Assembly (NCBI RefSeq): GCF_900155685.1
Contig: NZ_LT732548.1
Coordinates: 3,526,686-3,590,685, forward strand
Source of the DNA: Paenibacillus bouchesdurhonensis
Lineage (GTDB): Bacteria; Bacillota; Bacilli; Paenibacillales; Paenibacillaceae
DNA: 64,000 nt
Direction: 5' to 3'
The notes under the pieces are model-generated. The model was given only the letters and a program-made list of their open reading frames with translations. It was not told the DNA's origin and searched no databases. Positions 37,333 to 46,570 of the stretch are shown piece by piece (the stretch's first letter is position 1; each line of letters starts with the position of its first letter). The translations under genes and the position numbers were made by a program.

Positions 37333-37863
37333 TCATTCATTCATACTCCCCTTCTCAAGTCTTATTTTAGCTAAATAATCTGTTGCTTCCTTGGATTTTT
37401 TAAATATATAAATCTGTTTTTGTTCTTTCGCTTTGCTCAGCTTTTCTAATATGACACCTCTATTTCTTTTCCTGAAATTCCAAATCCATTTTAAAAATTC
37501 TAAATCTATTTTCTCCCGGCAGCCCTCTGCCATATCCTCTCTCACTTTCCCATGATTGATAATCCTTCGCTTAATTACTCGATAGATGCATAATGAGCGC
37601 GGCATATCGAAATAAAATACCGCATCCGCATCCCTAAGCCGCTTGTTCAGCGTCCTTGAATAGTTTCCGTCCATAATGTAAGACTCGCGTTTCACCAGTT
37701 CATCCATCGTATCGTCCCATTCTGCTTCAGTTGCAGCGATCCAATTCGGCCTCCAATATAAAGAATCAAGATGAATTACGGGCAGTCCAGTCACTTCTCC
37801 TAACTGTGATGAAAAGGTAGATTTCCCTGAGCCAGCACAGCCTAATACCAGCACTTTCTTCAT
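37333..37863 (-). CDS. P-loop kinase-like protein (topology-modulation / adenylate kinase-like)
   Basis: 176 residues. The Walker A motif is GCAGSGKST at the N-terminus, followed by LPVIHLDSLYWRPNW and YIMDGNYSRTL, typical of proteins annotated as DNA topology modulation protein FlaR. The biochemical activity of this group is poorly known. GGGGAGAA precedes the ATG. No operon partner is evident. Confidence 0.75.
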   Translation of the reverse strand: MKKVLVLGCAGSGKSTFSSQLGEVTGLPVIHLDSLYWRPNWIAATEAEWDDTMDELVKRESYIMDGNYSRTLNKRLRDADAVFYFDMPRSLCIYRVIKRRIINHGKVREDMAEGCREKIDLEFLKWIWNFRKRNRGVILEKLSKAKEQKQIYIFKKSKEATDYLAKIRLEKGSMNE

Positions 37864-37962
37864 AAATTCTCCCCTGCCTTAATATCGTTTGGTGTTTTTC
37901 ACATTTGATCAGCCCTTTTAAATTCATGGCTCGGCGCGCCGCAATCAAACCTAGTTATTTAT

Positions 37963-38062
37963 AAAAAAGACCCAGCCCTAGATAGCTTTATCTCAGAGCA
38001 GGTCGGTTGTCGTTTAAGCTACTTCCACGATTATACATCTGGAAACTAAGGTATGAAAGCCC
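37963..38062. repeat. dispersed intergenic repeat, copy 2 (contains a terminator)
   Basis: Carries TTCCACGATTATACATCTG (38023-38041), one base different from the other copies, with the same flanks (GCTACTTCC before, ACTAAGG after). The leftward end forms a hairpin closed by GACC/GGTC and six Ts (37968-37963). It lies downstream of the pentapeptide-repeat gene. Confidence 0.65.
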
Positions 38063-38069
38063 TTAACAG

Positions 38070-38100
38070 AAAAAAGACAGCCCTCAATAAGAGTTCTGTC
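38070..38100 (-). terminator. intrinsic terminator of the TerB-helicase cassette
   Basis: Leftward, GACAG..CTC (from 38100) pairs with GAG..CTGTC (to 38076) across a short internal loop and is followed by six Ts. It begins 31 bases after the pentapeptide-repeat stop. Confidence 0.6.
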
Positions 38101-38130
38101 TTCTCATTACGATAGTATATGTCAAGAAGG

Positions 38131-38778
38131 TTAGTATTTGACCTTTAGCCCGAACAGCTTAGCGAAACCGATCGCTTGCTCTGGCGACACGGTACAGCCC
38201 ACCAAAGCCGTTATAGGGATATTAATCCGCTCATAAGTGCAGGTGCTGATATCCATTCCTTTTAGCGAGGTTTCCGTAAAGTCAGTATCGCTCAGGTTGC
38301 AAGCATCCAGCAGTACCTCTTTGAACTTGCAGCCATAGAAATTGGCGCTTTGCAAAGAGCAGTCGATTATCCTTACCTGTTTCAACGAAGCCTCCACCAG
38401 ATCCACCAAATTCATGACGCAATTTTCGAACGTCACATGGCCGAGATTGGCCTTGGACAAATTAACGCCCGTCAATTTGCAGTCCTTGAAATGAACGCGG
38501 TGAATCACGCCCTTTTCTAGCACGGCGTTGGACAGGTCGCAGTTTTCCAATACAACGTCCGTCATATCCATCCGCTCAAATCGGGTATTGGCAAAAGAGC
38601 ATCCACGAAACAGCATTTTGGCTAGGATGCATTTCTCCAAAACCTCATATTCCATTTGCCCTCCGCTAACTAATCCATCAACCATCTCGTGATCCTCACT
38701 GTCGAGCAAATCACTGAATTCGAATTGTTCCAAACCCGACGGTAGCTGAGGAACCATTACTTTAACTTTCGCCGCCAT
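38131..38778 (-). CDS. pentapeptide-repeat protein
   Basis: 215 residues, most of them (about 45-195) in A(D/N)LxX-type pentapeptide repeats: LENCDLSNAVLEKG, LTGVNLSKANLGHVTFENC, ANFYGCKFKEVLLDACNLSDTDF. These fold as a right-handed quadrilateral beta helix; some, such as Qnr and MfpA, mimic DNA and bind gyrase. I use the ATG at 38778, inside the end of the helicase gene, preceded by GGAG at eight bases. The overlap implies translational coupling, which makes it the fourth member of the TerB-ATPase-helicase cassette. Confidence 0.8.
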   Translation of the reverse strand: MAAKVKVMVPQLPSGLEQFEFSDLLDSEDHEMVDGLVSGGQMEYEVLEKCILAKMLFRGCSFANTRFERMDMTDVVLENCDLSNAVLEKGVIHRVHFKDCKLTGVNLSKANLGHVTFENCVMNLVDLVEASLKQVRIIDCSLQSANFYGCKFKEVLLDACNLSDTDFTETSLKGMDISTCTYERINIPITALVGCTVSPEQAIGFAKLFGLKVKY

Positions 38779-40990
38779 TTTCGTTCTCCTCATCCTCTTT
38801 TTTATCTGAAGCAAGAACCTCTGCCAGCCCTGTTACATCTAATCCATCCACTGCAAAAGCACGGCGCACCAACTCAGGGGGTACGAATTCATCATATTTG
38901 CCAAGGTACGGCGCTTCAGCTGCATCCAGCAGCGCTTCGGGATCAGCGATCCCAGACAGCTCAGCTTGAATTGCCGCCAACAGCTCCGCAGCGTTTGCGC
39001 CACCTGAAACAACCATATAGTACGGCTCCATGGGGACAATCTGGCGCAATTTCAGTGGTTTCGTCAGATTATGCTTCAATAGACGCTCTAAGGTACGGAA
39101 CTGCTTGCTTCCCGCCCACGGTAAAATAAACAGCGAATCGCCTCCTGCCGGAATGACGGGGCTGCGCAGCAGTCCGCTTTCAAGAGCCAGCCGGCGCGCC
39201 CTTTCCAGTCGGTTCACCGCGCCGGGCGCCAAATACGGATACAGTGTCCGCTCCTGTAGGATCTGCCGCATTTTTTGCAGCACCCTCGTGTGAACATCGC
39301 CGCCGGCGCCGAGCCATAGCGTATCTACCTTGCCTCGAGAAGATTTTACATATACCGCCTTATGCTTGCTGTCCACTTCCTCGACCTTCCACAATCTGCC
39401 GGCCAATGTGAAGCAATATCCTGGCGGCGGTACGGTCGTAATGCTTCCAATCTCCTCCGAGCCGTTATACACCGCATGTTCCTCATCATCCTTGAACACC
39501 GCATAGAAACGGAAGTTATTCACGATCTTCTCGCCGCCAAGCCCGATAATCATCGTGCCTTCCTCCGTCTGCTGAATATGGTCGGTCTGCAGTAGATAGC
39601 GCAGCAACTGCTTGAACTCCTCCGGCTCAATCCCGCGAAACGCCGGCAAGGTCAGCACGGCCTGCGCCAGCTCGGCAGGCTCTGCTTCGCCGATGCTTTT
39701 AAGCGTGCTCATCGTCTGATGGTAGAGGACGCCTACTGGCTTACGGCGCAAATCCACCGGCTCTACCCAACGTTCGCGGACGTATAGTTCAATGACGGCG
39801 ATCGCCCGCAGCAGCGTCCACGGCATCCGCGCAGGCAGCTGAGCCTCCTCGTCCTCTTCTTCCGCACAGAGGAACATCATTTCGGACGCCTGCTCCCCCC
39901 GGCGGCCAGAGCGGCCCAGCCGCTGCACAAAGCTGGAGCAGCTATATGGTGCGCCGAGCTGAATGACCCGCTGGAGCTCACCGAGATCAATGCCAAGCTC
40001 CAGCGTCACGGTCGCTGCAGCCACCGCCGGCCCTGAGCCGGAACGAAGCGCAGCCTCCGTCTCCTCACGCAGCATCGCCGATATGCTCCCGTGATGCACA
40101 TGAAACACGTCACGCTCCTCCCGCTTCGCGGCAATCCGGCGCAGCTCCAGCGTCGTCAGTTCCGCGTCGGAGCGGCTGTTCGTGAAGACGAGCGCTTTTT
40201 TTCGGTGCGTGTGATCATATATAAAGCTGTAATATTGCTGCTTCGCCAGCCCCAAATGCTCGGCCTCACGCTCATCCCGGGCATCCGGGAACGAGAAATG
40301 CTCCACTGACAGCTTTAATTTTCGCCCGCCCTGTGGAGATACCACCTCGACAGGCTGAGAGGTTCCCGCTCCCAGCCAGCGTGCTGCGGCCTCATAATCA
40401 CTTAGGGTAGCGGACAGGCCAATTCGCCTAGGCGAACAGGAAGCCATCCGCTCTAGGCGGGTTAACTGGCTCAGCACCTGAATGCCCCGATCCGCCCCCA
40501 TGAACGCATGAATCTCATCAATCATGATGTACCTCAGATCATGGAACAAGGCCGGAATTGCATTCGGCCGATTCATGAGCAGCCCCTCCAGCGATTCGGG
40601 CGTAATTTGCAGGACGCCGGAGGGGCGCTGCATGAGCTTGGTCTTCTCCGATTGGGAGACATCACCGTGCCAATGCCAGACCGGCACCTCTCCTTCCCGC
40701 AGCAGCTCGGTAATCCGCTCAAACTGATCGTTGATCAGCGCCTTCAGCGGCCCGATATATAAAATGCCGACAGATTCGGAAGGCCGTTCGTACAACTCCG
40801 TAAGTGCAGGGAAGAATGCCGCCTCCGTCTTGCCTGAAGCCGTGCCGGAAGCGATCAGCAGATGATGGCGAGTATCCAGCAATACGCGGCAGGCCTCAAT
40901 CTGTGCTTCACGGAGGCTGTCCCACTTTTTGCGGTAGATATATTCCTGGATAAACGGCGCCAACCGGGAAAAAGGAGCCAAGCCGCTCAT
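38762..40990 (-). CDS. superfamily II helicase, Lhr / BrxHI-like
   Basis: 742 residues with a complete DEAD/DEAH core: Walker A SGTASGKTEAAFFP near residue 48, DEIH in IMIDEIHAFMGADRG, motif III GLSATLSD, and motif VI RLGRSGRRG. The Lhr-type segment TLELGIDLGELQRVIQLG is clear. A C-terminal region of about 300 residues follows. Related helicases accompany the BrxD ATPase in type 2 BREX systems. The ATG overlaps the ATPase stop by four bases (ATGA), and the downstream pentapeptide gene starts inside this one. Confidence 0.85.
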   Translation of the reverse strand: MSGLAPFSRLAPFIQEYIYRKKWDSLREAQIEACRVLLDTRHHLLIASGTASGKTEAAFFPALTELYERPSESVGILYIGPLKALINDQFERITELLREGEVPVWHWHGDVSQSEKTKLMQRPSGVLQITPESLEGLLMNRPNAIPALFHDLRYIMIDEIHAFMGADRGIQVLSQLTRLERMASCSPRRIGLSATLSDYEAAARWLGAGTSQPVEVVSPQGGRKLKLSVEHFSFPDARDEREAEHLGLAKQQYYSFIYDHTHRKKALVFTNSRSDAELTTLELRRIAAKREERDVFHVHHGSISAMLREETEAALRSGSGPAVAAATVTLELGIDLGELQRVIQLGAPYSCSSFVQRLGRSGRRGEQASEMMFLCAEEEDEEAQLPARMPWTLLRAIAVIELYVRERWVEPVDLRRKPVGVLYHQTMSTLKSIGEAEPAELAQAVLTLPAFRGIEPEEFKQLLRYLLQTDHIQQTEEGTMIIGLGGEKIVNNFRFYAVFKDDEEHAVYNGSEEIGSITTVPPPGYCFTLAGRLWKVEEVDSKHKAVYVKSSRGKVDTLWLGAGGDVHTRVLQKMRQILQERTLYPYLAPGAVNRLERARRLALESGLLRSPVIPAGGDSLFILPWAGSKQFRTLERLLKHNLTKPLKLRQIVPMEPYYMVVSGGANAAELLAAIQAELSGIADPEALLDAAEAPYLGKYDEFVPPELVRRAFAVDGLDVTGLAEVLASDKKEDEENENGGES

Positions 40991-42342
40991 AACTCGAACT
41001 CCGCAAGAAAATCATCCAGTTCGTCATTGGCCCCGGCTTTTCGGCTGCCGTTGTTTGCAACATGCTCCCGTTCCCGCTCGCCCAGCAGCTCTTCAAACGA
41101 AAGTCCTTCATGCTGGTGCAGTATATGCAGCACATCTATGAAATCCCGTACTACCTCGCGGGTCGTCAATAACTGTTCGGCACCCAGCCGATTCACCGCC
41201 GCCTGCATGAAGGCAATCAGTTGCGCATCTGCAAGCTGCGCCCCATAGCCGAAATGCATAGCATGGATGTCTCGCAGCTTCTGCAGCAGAATGAGGATTT
41301 CCTCATGGGACAGCATATCCAGCTTCAAAATCGGCGAGGTGTACGTCCTGCGTTCGTGGCTGCTGTAACGACCGTCCATCAGCCGCGAACGCAGGGCATC
41401 ATAACTGAATAGCCCCCTCCGCTCGTCCTCCACGAACTGCGGCGTCCCGCCCAAATAGATGCCGAGGTATTGGGCTTTGCCCTGCATCGTATCGTTGAAC
41501 ATGGTCAGCAGTTTCTCGTAGTTGCTCTGCCGGGAAATGCTATTCGTGATTTTATACAAGTTCACGCCTTCATCGATAAAAAGCAGCAGCCCCTTGTATC
41601 CGATCCGTACCGCAAACTCTGCCCACAGCTTCATATATTCATACCAGTTGTCATCGTCAATGATGACGCCAACGCCAAGCTCTTTGCGCGCTTCCGTCCG
41701 GGTTGGAAACTCCCCGCGCAGCCAGCGAAGCGCAGCCGCTTTCCGGTCATCATCCTCCAGCTTGCAGCCATTCCAGTAAGCAGCGAGCACCTTGGCAAAG
41801 TCAAATCCGTGCACCAGATTCTGCATCTCATTACACACCGCATAAATACGCAGCTCTACCGCTTCATGCAGCGCCGCGTCACCAAGGCGCATGCCGGATT
41901 GCATTTGTTCCTGCTGGAGCGAAGCGATCCATTTTTGCAGCATCATCTCCAAGGCACCGCCGTCCGGTCTCGTTCGGGTAGACATATTCATCATAAGCTC
42001 CCGGTACGTAGCCAGCCCCTGTCCTTTTGTTCCAACGAGCCGCCGCTCCGGCGACAGATCTCCGTCCGCCACCACGAACTCCCGATCCATCGCATAGTTT
42101 CGCATCATTTGCAGCAAAAAGCTTTTGCCGCTTCCATACCTTCCCGTAATCAGGCGAAAAGCCGCGCCGCCCTCCGCGATATTGTCCATATCCTGCAGAA
42201 TCGAAGCCACCTCGGCCTTGCGTCCAACGGCAATATGCTCCAGTCCGACCCTTGGCACCACCCCTGCCGTCAGAGAATTCACCAGCGCTGTGGTAAGCCG
42301 TTTCGGAATCCTTATCTGATTCACTTCCATCACCTCATTCAT
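40987..42342 (-). CDS. BrxD-like (DUF2791) P-loop ATPase
   Basis: 451 residues. The Walker A motif is LITGRYGSGKSFLL (near residue 63) and Walker B is GLLLFIDEGVNLYK (near 250). The segments RVGLEHIAVGRKAEV and YLGIYLGGTPQFVEDERRGL belong to the ATP-binding protein family found as BrxD in BREX and in stand-alone TerB/helicase loci. The start could also be the ATG four codons in. It lies 18 bases after the TerB-N gene and overlaps the helicase gene by four bases, so the three are one operon. Whether it drives DNA translocation or assembles the helicase is unknown. Confidence 0.82.
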   Translation of the reverse strand: MNEVMEVNQIRIPKRLTTALVNSLTAGVVPRVGLEHIAVGRKAEVASILQDMDNIAEGGAAFRLITGRYGSGKSFLLQMMRNYAMDREFVVADGDLSPERRLVGTKGQGLATYRELMMNMSTRTRPDGGALEMMLQKWIASLQQEQMQSGMRLGDAALHEAVELRIYAVCNEMQNLVHGFDFAKVLAAYWNGCKLEDDDRKAAALRWLRGEFPTRTEARKELGVGVIIDDDNWYEYMKLWAEFAVRIGYKGLLLFIDEGVNLYKITNSISRQSNYEKLLTMFNDTMQGKAQYLGIYLGGTPQFVEDERRGLFSYDALRSRLMDGRYSSHERRTYTSPILKLDMLSHEEILILLQKLRDIHAMHFGYGAQLADAQLIAFMQAAVNRLGAEQLLTTREVVRDFIDVLHILHQHEGLSFEELLGEREREHVANNGSRKAGANDELDDFLAEFEL

Positions 42343-42360
42343 TACGCATGTTGTGAACGA

Positions 42361-44040
42361 TTAAAAACCGCTGCCCCGCAGCATGCCCTGAAGCTCTGCA
42401 CTATACTCCTCCACAATCTCACCGTCTTCAATCAACAGGTCGCCAATCCACTCCATGGAGATTTCATTGATTTCATCGAGAAGCAGCTCAGGCATGGAGC
42501 CGGCCTGCTCGGCAATCCGAAATCGTGCCGCGGTGTTCTCTCCGTTAAGCAGTGCGGAGAGCATTTGACGATGAGCGCCGGAAAGCTGAGCAAAGAGCTC
42601 ACGCCACTCCTCGGAAAGCCCCGTCGCATCAGCCTCTGCCACGATTTCAATACGCTTACCGCTTCCGCGGCTAGCTTCCTCACCCAAGCTTTCACTGTGA
42701 ACGCTCATAGAACCACCGTAGAATAGAGGAGGCTCAACCTGATTACAAAGCATCTTGGACTCCTCCTTAGAAGCTTGGCTGGATTCCCTAAGCTTGTCCA
42801 GCGACCATTCCGCTTCCTCTGGCTCGATCCAGCCCAGCTCGAAATCGATCTCGACCTGCTCCTCCGTCATCAGCATATCCCGCACCTCGTCCGATTCCCG
42901 CTGCAGCCTGTGCAGCTTCGCCTTATTTATCTTAACTTTGGGCAGACGGACTTTGACCTCTTCCGCTTTGCGCTGCTCAAATTCTTTATATAGGAAACGG
43001 GAAACCAGTTCTTCCGCCTCTGGCTCTATCGTAATTCCCCGCAGCTTTCCTCTGAAGCCCGCAAGCTCGCGAAGCTTGTTCTCGGTCAGCCTGACCAGTT
43101 GGGTTAAATACGAGCGCAGCGGAAGGTGTCCACTGATCGGCAGCATGCTTACCGTAACGTTGCGCCCATACAGCTCGTGGTCATATACAGCGGTGCGGAA
43201 CAACGGCCTGCACGCTTTTTTCTCGTGGGGCATAAACCGCTCCAGCAGCCTAGCTCCCTCAGATTTGGACAAATACCCGTCCACCAAGGCCACGACTTTC
43301 GGGGCATAGAGCTGTAGATCCTTGCGCCCTTGCCCGGTATAATAGCGGCTCTTCTCCACGTCATAGTCGATCAGCGTCCGCAGCATGTCCCAGGTGAGCT
43401 CGAGCGGCTGTGCAGTAAACCTGCGTTTCCATTCCTGCTCCTTGAGCTCGGCAGATAAATTCCGAGGGAGCTTCAGAAGCGGCTCGAAAGGCGGCACCTC
43501 TAAACCAAACACCAGGCTGTAATCATACAGCCATTCCCGCGCGTAAGCATCCAGCTTCGGATAGCGCTCGCGGTAGGCCAGCCATACCCGGCGCATCAGC
43601 TCATAGCCCTCGGCTGGTACACTCGAGCCGATTCCGTGAATAAGCTCATATAGGTACACAAAAAGATAAGACAAATCCGTATCCGGATACCATCCGGAGC
43701 GAACCTCTCCCCGCCAATACAAATACCAGCACAGTTGTCTCGGCTGCATTTGCTCGTAAGTGGGCCAGTATGCGTGAAAAGGGACGAACTCCGCCGCTGC
43801 TTCGTTCTTCCACTCCAACTCGCGGGCTTGCTCGACAAACTGCCTCTCACGGGAGACATAACGGAAATTGTGCTGCCAGTCCATTTCCCGCTCGCGATGA
43901 TCCGAAATGACCACAATGGACTCGTCATGCTTCCGTTCCGGCTGCACCAGCTCGATCTCTGCAAACGTAAGCTGATGCTCCTGTATTCGCCTCTGGTTAT
44001 TATTCATATGATCGCCGTGCCTGTCCGTCTTATCGTTCAT
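42361..44040 (-). CDS. TerB-N / TerB-C domain protein
   Basis: 559 residues. The TerB-N domain (about 50-260) is recognised by FVPFHAYWPTYEQMQPRQLCWYLYWR and TDLSYLFVYLYELIHGIG. A charged middle region follows, with a likely coiled segment near 385. The C-terminal 100 residues (ALLNGENTAARFRIAEQAG, EWIGDLLIEDGEIVEEY) resemble TerB-C. Such domains occur in tellurite-resistance-type stress and phage-defence loci; their molecular role is unsettled. First gene of the cassette; GGAGG lies ten bases before the ATG. Confidence 0.8.
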   Translation of the reverse strand: MNDKTDRHGDHMNNNQRRIQEHQLTFAEIELVQPERKHDESIVVISDHREREMDWQHNFRYVSRERQFVEQARELEWKNEAAAEFVPFHAYWPTYEQMQPRQLCWYLYWRGEVRSGWYPDTDLSYLFVYLYELIHGIGSSVPAEGYELMRRVWLAYRERYPKLDAYAREWLYDYSLVFGLEVPPFEPLLKLPRNLSAELKEQEWKRRFTAQPLELTWDMLRTLIDYDVEKSRYYTGQGRKDLQLYAPKVVALVDGYLSKSEGARLLERFMPHEKKACRPLFRTAVYDHELYGRNVTVSMLPISGHLPLRSYLTQLVRLTENKLRELAGFRGKLRGITIEPEAEELVSRFLYKEFEQRKAEEVKVRLPKVKINKAKLHRLQRESDEVRDMLMTEEQVEIDFELGWIEPEEAEWSLDKLRESSQASKEESKMLCNQVEPPLFYGGSMSVHSESLGEEASRGSGKRIEIVAEADATGLSEEWRELFAQLSGAHRQMLSALLNGENTAARFRIAEQAGSMPELLLDEINEISMEWIGDLLIEDGEIVEEYSAELQGMLRGSGF

Positions 44041-44129
44041 CGTCCATAGACCTCCATCACGACACCATTATACCATCAAAGCGAAAGTTTGTTCGTGTTT
44101 TTTTCGAACTATTGAAGAGTTATATTTCC

Positions 44130-44378
44130 TTACTGCTCCATATCCTTCAGCAACTCATTTTCAATTTCTTCATCGCTCATATTAAAATCTTCTTTATCTT
44201 CGATTCCTAACTTTTCTTTGATTCGCTCCATATCGTGATGCATTTCCTGGTTCCTGATATACATGCTAAGAACCAATCCAAAAATAACGGATACCAAAAC
44301 CAACAAACCGACAGGGCCAAGAAATATGGAAACCAATAAGGCAACAATTATTGCGCCAATCGTCCAGATGGCAGTCAT
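44130..44378 (-). CDS. small membrane protein, unknown
   Basis: 82 residues: two closely spaced hydrophobic helices (about 3-20 and 22-40) followed by a highly charged tail (RIKEKLGIEDKEDFNMSDEE). GGAGGGTAATAATTT precedes the ATG. Such short proteins are common in Paenibacillus and have no assigned function. It lies between the TerB cassette and an ABC exporter, apparently as its own unit. Confidence 0.6.
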   Translation of the reverse strand: MTAIWTIGAIIVALLVSIFLGPVGLLVLVSVIFGLVLSMYIRNQEMHHDMERIKEKLGIEDKEDFNMSDEEIENELLKDMEQ

Positions 44379-44431
44379 AAATTATTACCCTCCTATACTT
44401 GCTATTTGTTTTTTTGGACTTATCATCATCT

Positions 44432-44478
44432 AAAAAAAGAGCGAGTCTCTGTAGGAATTCTTACCACGAGCTCGCTCT
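44432..44478 (-). terminator. intrinsic terminator of the ABC exporter gene
   Basis: Leftward, AGAGCGAG (44478-44471) pairs perfectly with CTCGCTCT (44445-44438), followed by seven Ts. It begins 15 bases after the exporter stop. Confidence 0.8.
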
Positions 44479-44493
44479 AACCTTTATGGTAGC

Positions 44494-46212
44494 TTATGCA
44501 TGTTGATATTGCGCTTGATGCAGTCTGCTGTAAATTCCCCCAGCAGCAATCAGCTCAGCGTGTCCGCCTTGCTCGGCGATGCCGCTCTCGTCGATGACAA
44601 TGATCCGGTCGGCATTCTTGATTGTTGCTAGGCGATGAGCGATGACCAGCGTCGTCCGTCCGATCGCCAGCTCGGACAGCGATTGTTGAATCGCCGCTTC
44701 CGTCTCCGTATCAAGCGCCGATGTCGCCTCGTCAAGAATCAGGATCGGCGGATTTTTCAGGAACATTCTGGCGATGGCAAGCCGCTGCTTCTGCCCTCCA
44801 GACAGTTTGACGCCCCGTTCGCCAATGACCGTATCCATCCCATCAGGCAATTGGCTTATCATCTCTTCCAGAGATGCCCGTCTCGCCGCTTCCCAGATTT
44901 GCTCTTCGGCGGCCTTCAGATTTCCGTACATGATGTTCTCCCGAATCGTTCCCGCGAAGAGGAACACGTCTTGTTGAACGATGCCGATATTTCTACGCAG
45001 CGACTGCAGCGTCATGTCTCGGATATCCATGCCATCCACCGTAATCCGTCCTTCATTCACATCGTAAAATCTCGGTAAGAGGCTGCAAATTGTCGTTTTT
45101 CCAGCACCTGAGGGACCCACGAACGCCACCGTTTCTCCCGCGCAAATCGACAGGTTGATTCCGTCCAAAATGTTGCGATCTGACTCATAACCGAACGTTA
45201 CATTTTCGAAGTGAATATCGCCCCGCAGCGTGTCGACCGCGACTGCATCTTTCCTATCCGCAATATCCGGTTCGGTATCTAGAATCTCTATGTACCTTTT
45301 GAAACCGGCGATGCCCTTCGGATAACTCTCGATTACGGCGTTGATTTTCTCAATCGGACGGAAGAAGATATTCGATAACAATATAAAGGCCATAAATTCA
45401 CCCAGCTCGATCTTGCCTTGGATATAAAACCAGGCCCCGCACACCATGACAAAAATAGTGATCAATCTCATCAGCATATAGCTGACCGAGATGCTCTTGG
45501 CCATCGTCTTGTAAGCCGTCAGCATCGTATCGCGGTAATTCCGGTTGTCAACCGCAAACAGCTTTTTCTCATGCTCCTCGTTCGCGAACGATTGCACAAC
45601 GCGAATGCCGCCGACATTTTCCTCAATCCGAGCGTTGAAATTACCGACATTGGCGAACAACCGGCGGTAAGTCTTGGTCATCTTACCTCCAAACACGATA
45701 ATTAACCAAGCCATAATCGGGATGATGATGAAGGTGAGGAGTGCAAGCTCGAGATTAATATAAGCCATCAGCGAGAAAGAACCCGCAAGGGTCATGACAG
45801 CAATAAATACATCTTCCGGGCCGTGATGCGCGAGCTCTCCGATTTCGTTCAGATCATTCGTCACCCTGCCGACCAGATGCCCCGTTTTGTGATTGTCGAA
45901 AAACCGAAACGACAGCTTCTGAATGTGCTCAAACATTTTCCGCCGCATTTCCGTCTCGATATTGACGCCCAGCATATGTCCCCAATAGGTGACGATATAG
46001 TTCAATACAGTATTCAGCGCGTAAACGCATAACAACCCAACACTTGCAAACACAATCATGCTCCAGTTTCCTCCCGGCAGCAGATCGTCAATAAACTTGC
46101 TGACGGCTAGCGGGAACCCAAGTTCCAGAACACCCGCAATGACCGCACAACTGAAATCCAGAATGAATAAGCCTTTATAAGGCCGGTAATATGAAAAAAA
46201 ACGACGCCACAT
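44494..46212 (-). CDS. ABC exporter, fused membrane and ATPase domains
   Basis: 572 residues: a six-helix exporter domain (about 15-310) and a nucleotide-binding domain (about 335-565) with Walker A GPSGAGKTT, signature LSGGQKQR and Walker B LILDEATSALD. It works as a homodimer or half of a heterodimer and exports lipids, drugs or peptides (BmrA/MsbA type). GAGGAGACATAA precedes the ATG. It has its own terminator and is separate from the lanthipeptide exporter; substrate unknown. Confidence 0.88.
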   Translation of the reverse strand: MWRRFFSYYRPYKGLFILDFSCAVIAGVLELGFPLAVSKFIDDLLPGGNWSMIVFASVGLLCVYALNTVLNYIVTYWGHMLGVNIETEMRRKMFEHIQKLSFRFFDNHKTGHLVGRVTNDLNEIGELAHHGPEDVFIAVMTLAGSFSLMAYINLELALLTFIIIPIMAWLIIVFGGKMTKTYRRLFANVGNFNARIEENVGGIRVVQSFANEEHEKKLFAVDNRNYRDTMLTAYKTMAKSISVSYMLMRLITIFVMVCGAWFYIQGKIELGEFMAFILLSNIFFRPIEKINAVIESYPKGIAGFKRYIEILDTEPDIADRKDAVAVDTLRGDIHFENVTFGYESDRNILDGINLSICAGETVAFVGPSGAGKTTICSLLPRFYDVNEGRITVDGMDIRDMTLQSLRRNIGIVQQDVFLFAGTIRENIMYGNLKAAEEQIWEAARRASLEEMISQLPDGMDTVIGERGVKLSGGQKQRLAIARMFLKNPPILILDEATSALDTETEAAIQQSLSELAIGRTTLVIAHRLATIKNADRIIVIDESGIAEQGGHAELIAAGGIYSRLHQAQYQHA

Positions 46213-46261
46213 TGCTATTATGTCTCCTCGTTGCCATAGTATTGAATCACCGATTTTACAT

Positions 46262-46552
46262 CTACTTTACGATAATAAAAAGGGCCATTGCCGTCAGGAA
46301 AAAAGGGAAGCCCAGGAGAAAAAACGTAGAAGAAAACTTGTTTCTAAACTTTTTATCTTCTGCCGTTTCTATCTTTAGATTTGCCCTCATTCGATTCCCG
46401 CTAATAAAAGTCCCGTTAAGAATGCCCACTAGCAGCAGCATAATAATCCCTATTCCACCCGTAATGTTTATGGCCTGTTTCCATTCCCAAGAGAAGCCAA
46501 TGGATAAAGATAATACGACACTCAGAATTATTCCGATCATCAACTTTTTAAT
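46262..46552 (-). CDS. DUF5316-like small membrane protein
   Basis: About 96 residues with three hydrophobic helices and the segment GTFISGNRMRANLKIETAEDKKFR, which resembles DUF5316. The start is odd. GGAGG lies seven bases before an ATT at 46552 that would give MKKLMIGIILS, like family members; the nearest ATG (46540) is 17 bases from that site. The frame also stays open upstream through the dispersed repeat to an ATG at 46633. Either an ATT start is used, or the natural ATG was lost and expression depends on the repeat. Confidence 0.5.
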   Translation of the reverse strand: MKKLMIGIILSVVLSLSIGFSWEWKQAINITGGIGIIMLLLVGILNGTFISGNRMRANLKIETAEDKKFRNKFSSTFFLLGFPFFLTAMALFIIVK

Positions 46553-46570
46553 TATAACTCCTCCTATCTG

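Noticed and set aside
34699..38062. CRISPR repeats
   Set aside because: The recurring segments are separated by kilobases, differ from one another and are not arranged with short spacers.
41470..42726. 418-codon open frame on the plus strand
   Set aside because: It is antisense to the BrxD-like ATPase and the end of the TerB-N gene, has low-complexity composition rich in His, Arg and Gln, and has no recognisable domain or ribosome site.
38131..44040. Complete BREX system
   Set aside because: Only BrxD-like and BrxHI-like proteins are present; no PglX methylase, PglZ phosphatase, BrxC or BrxL lies in or near the operon.
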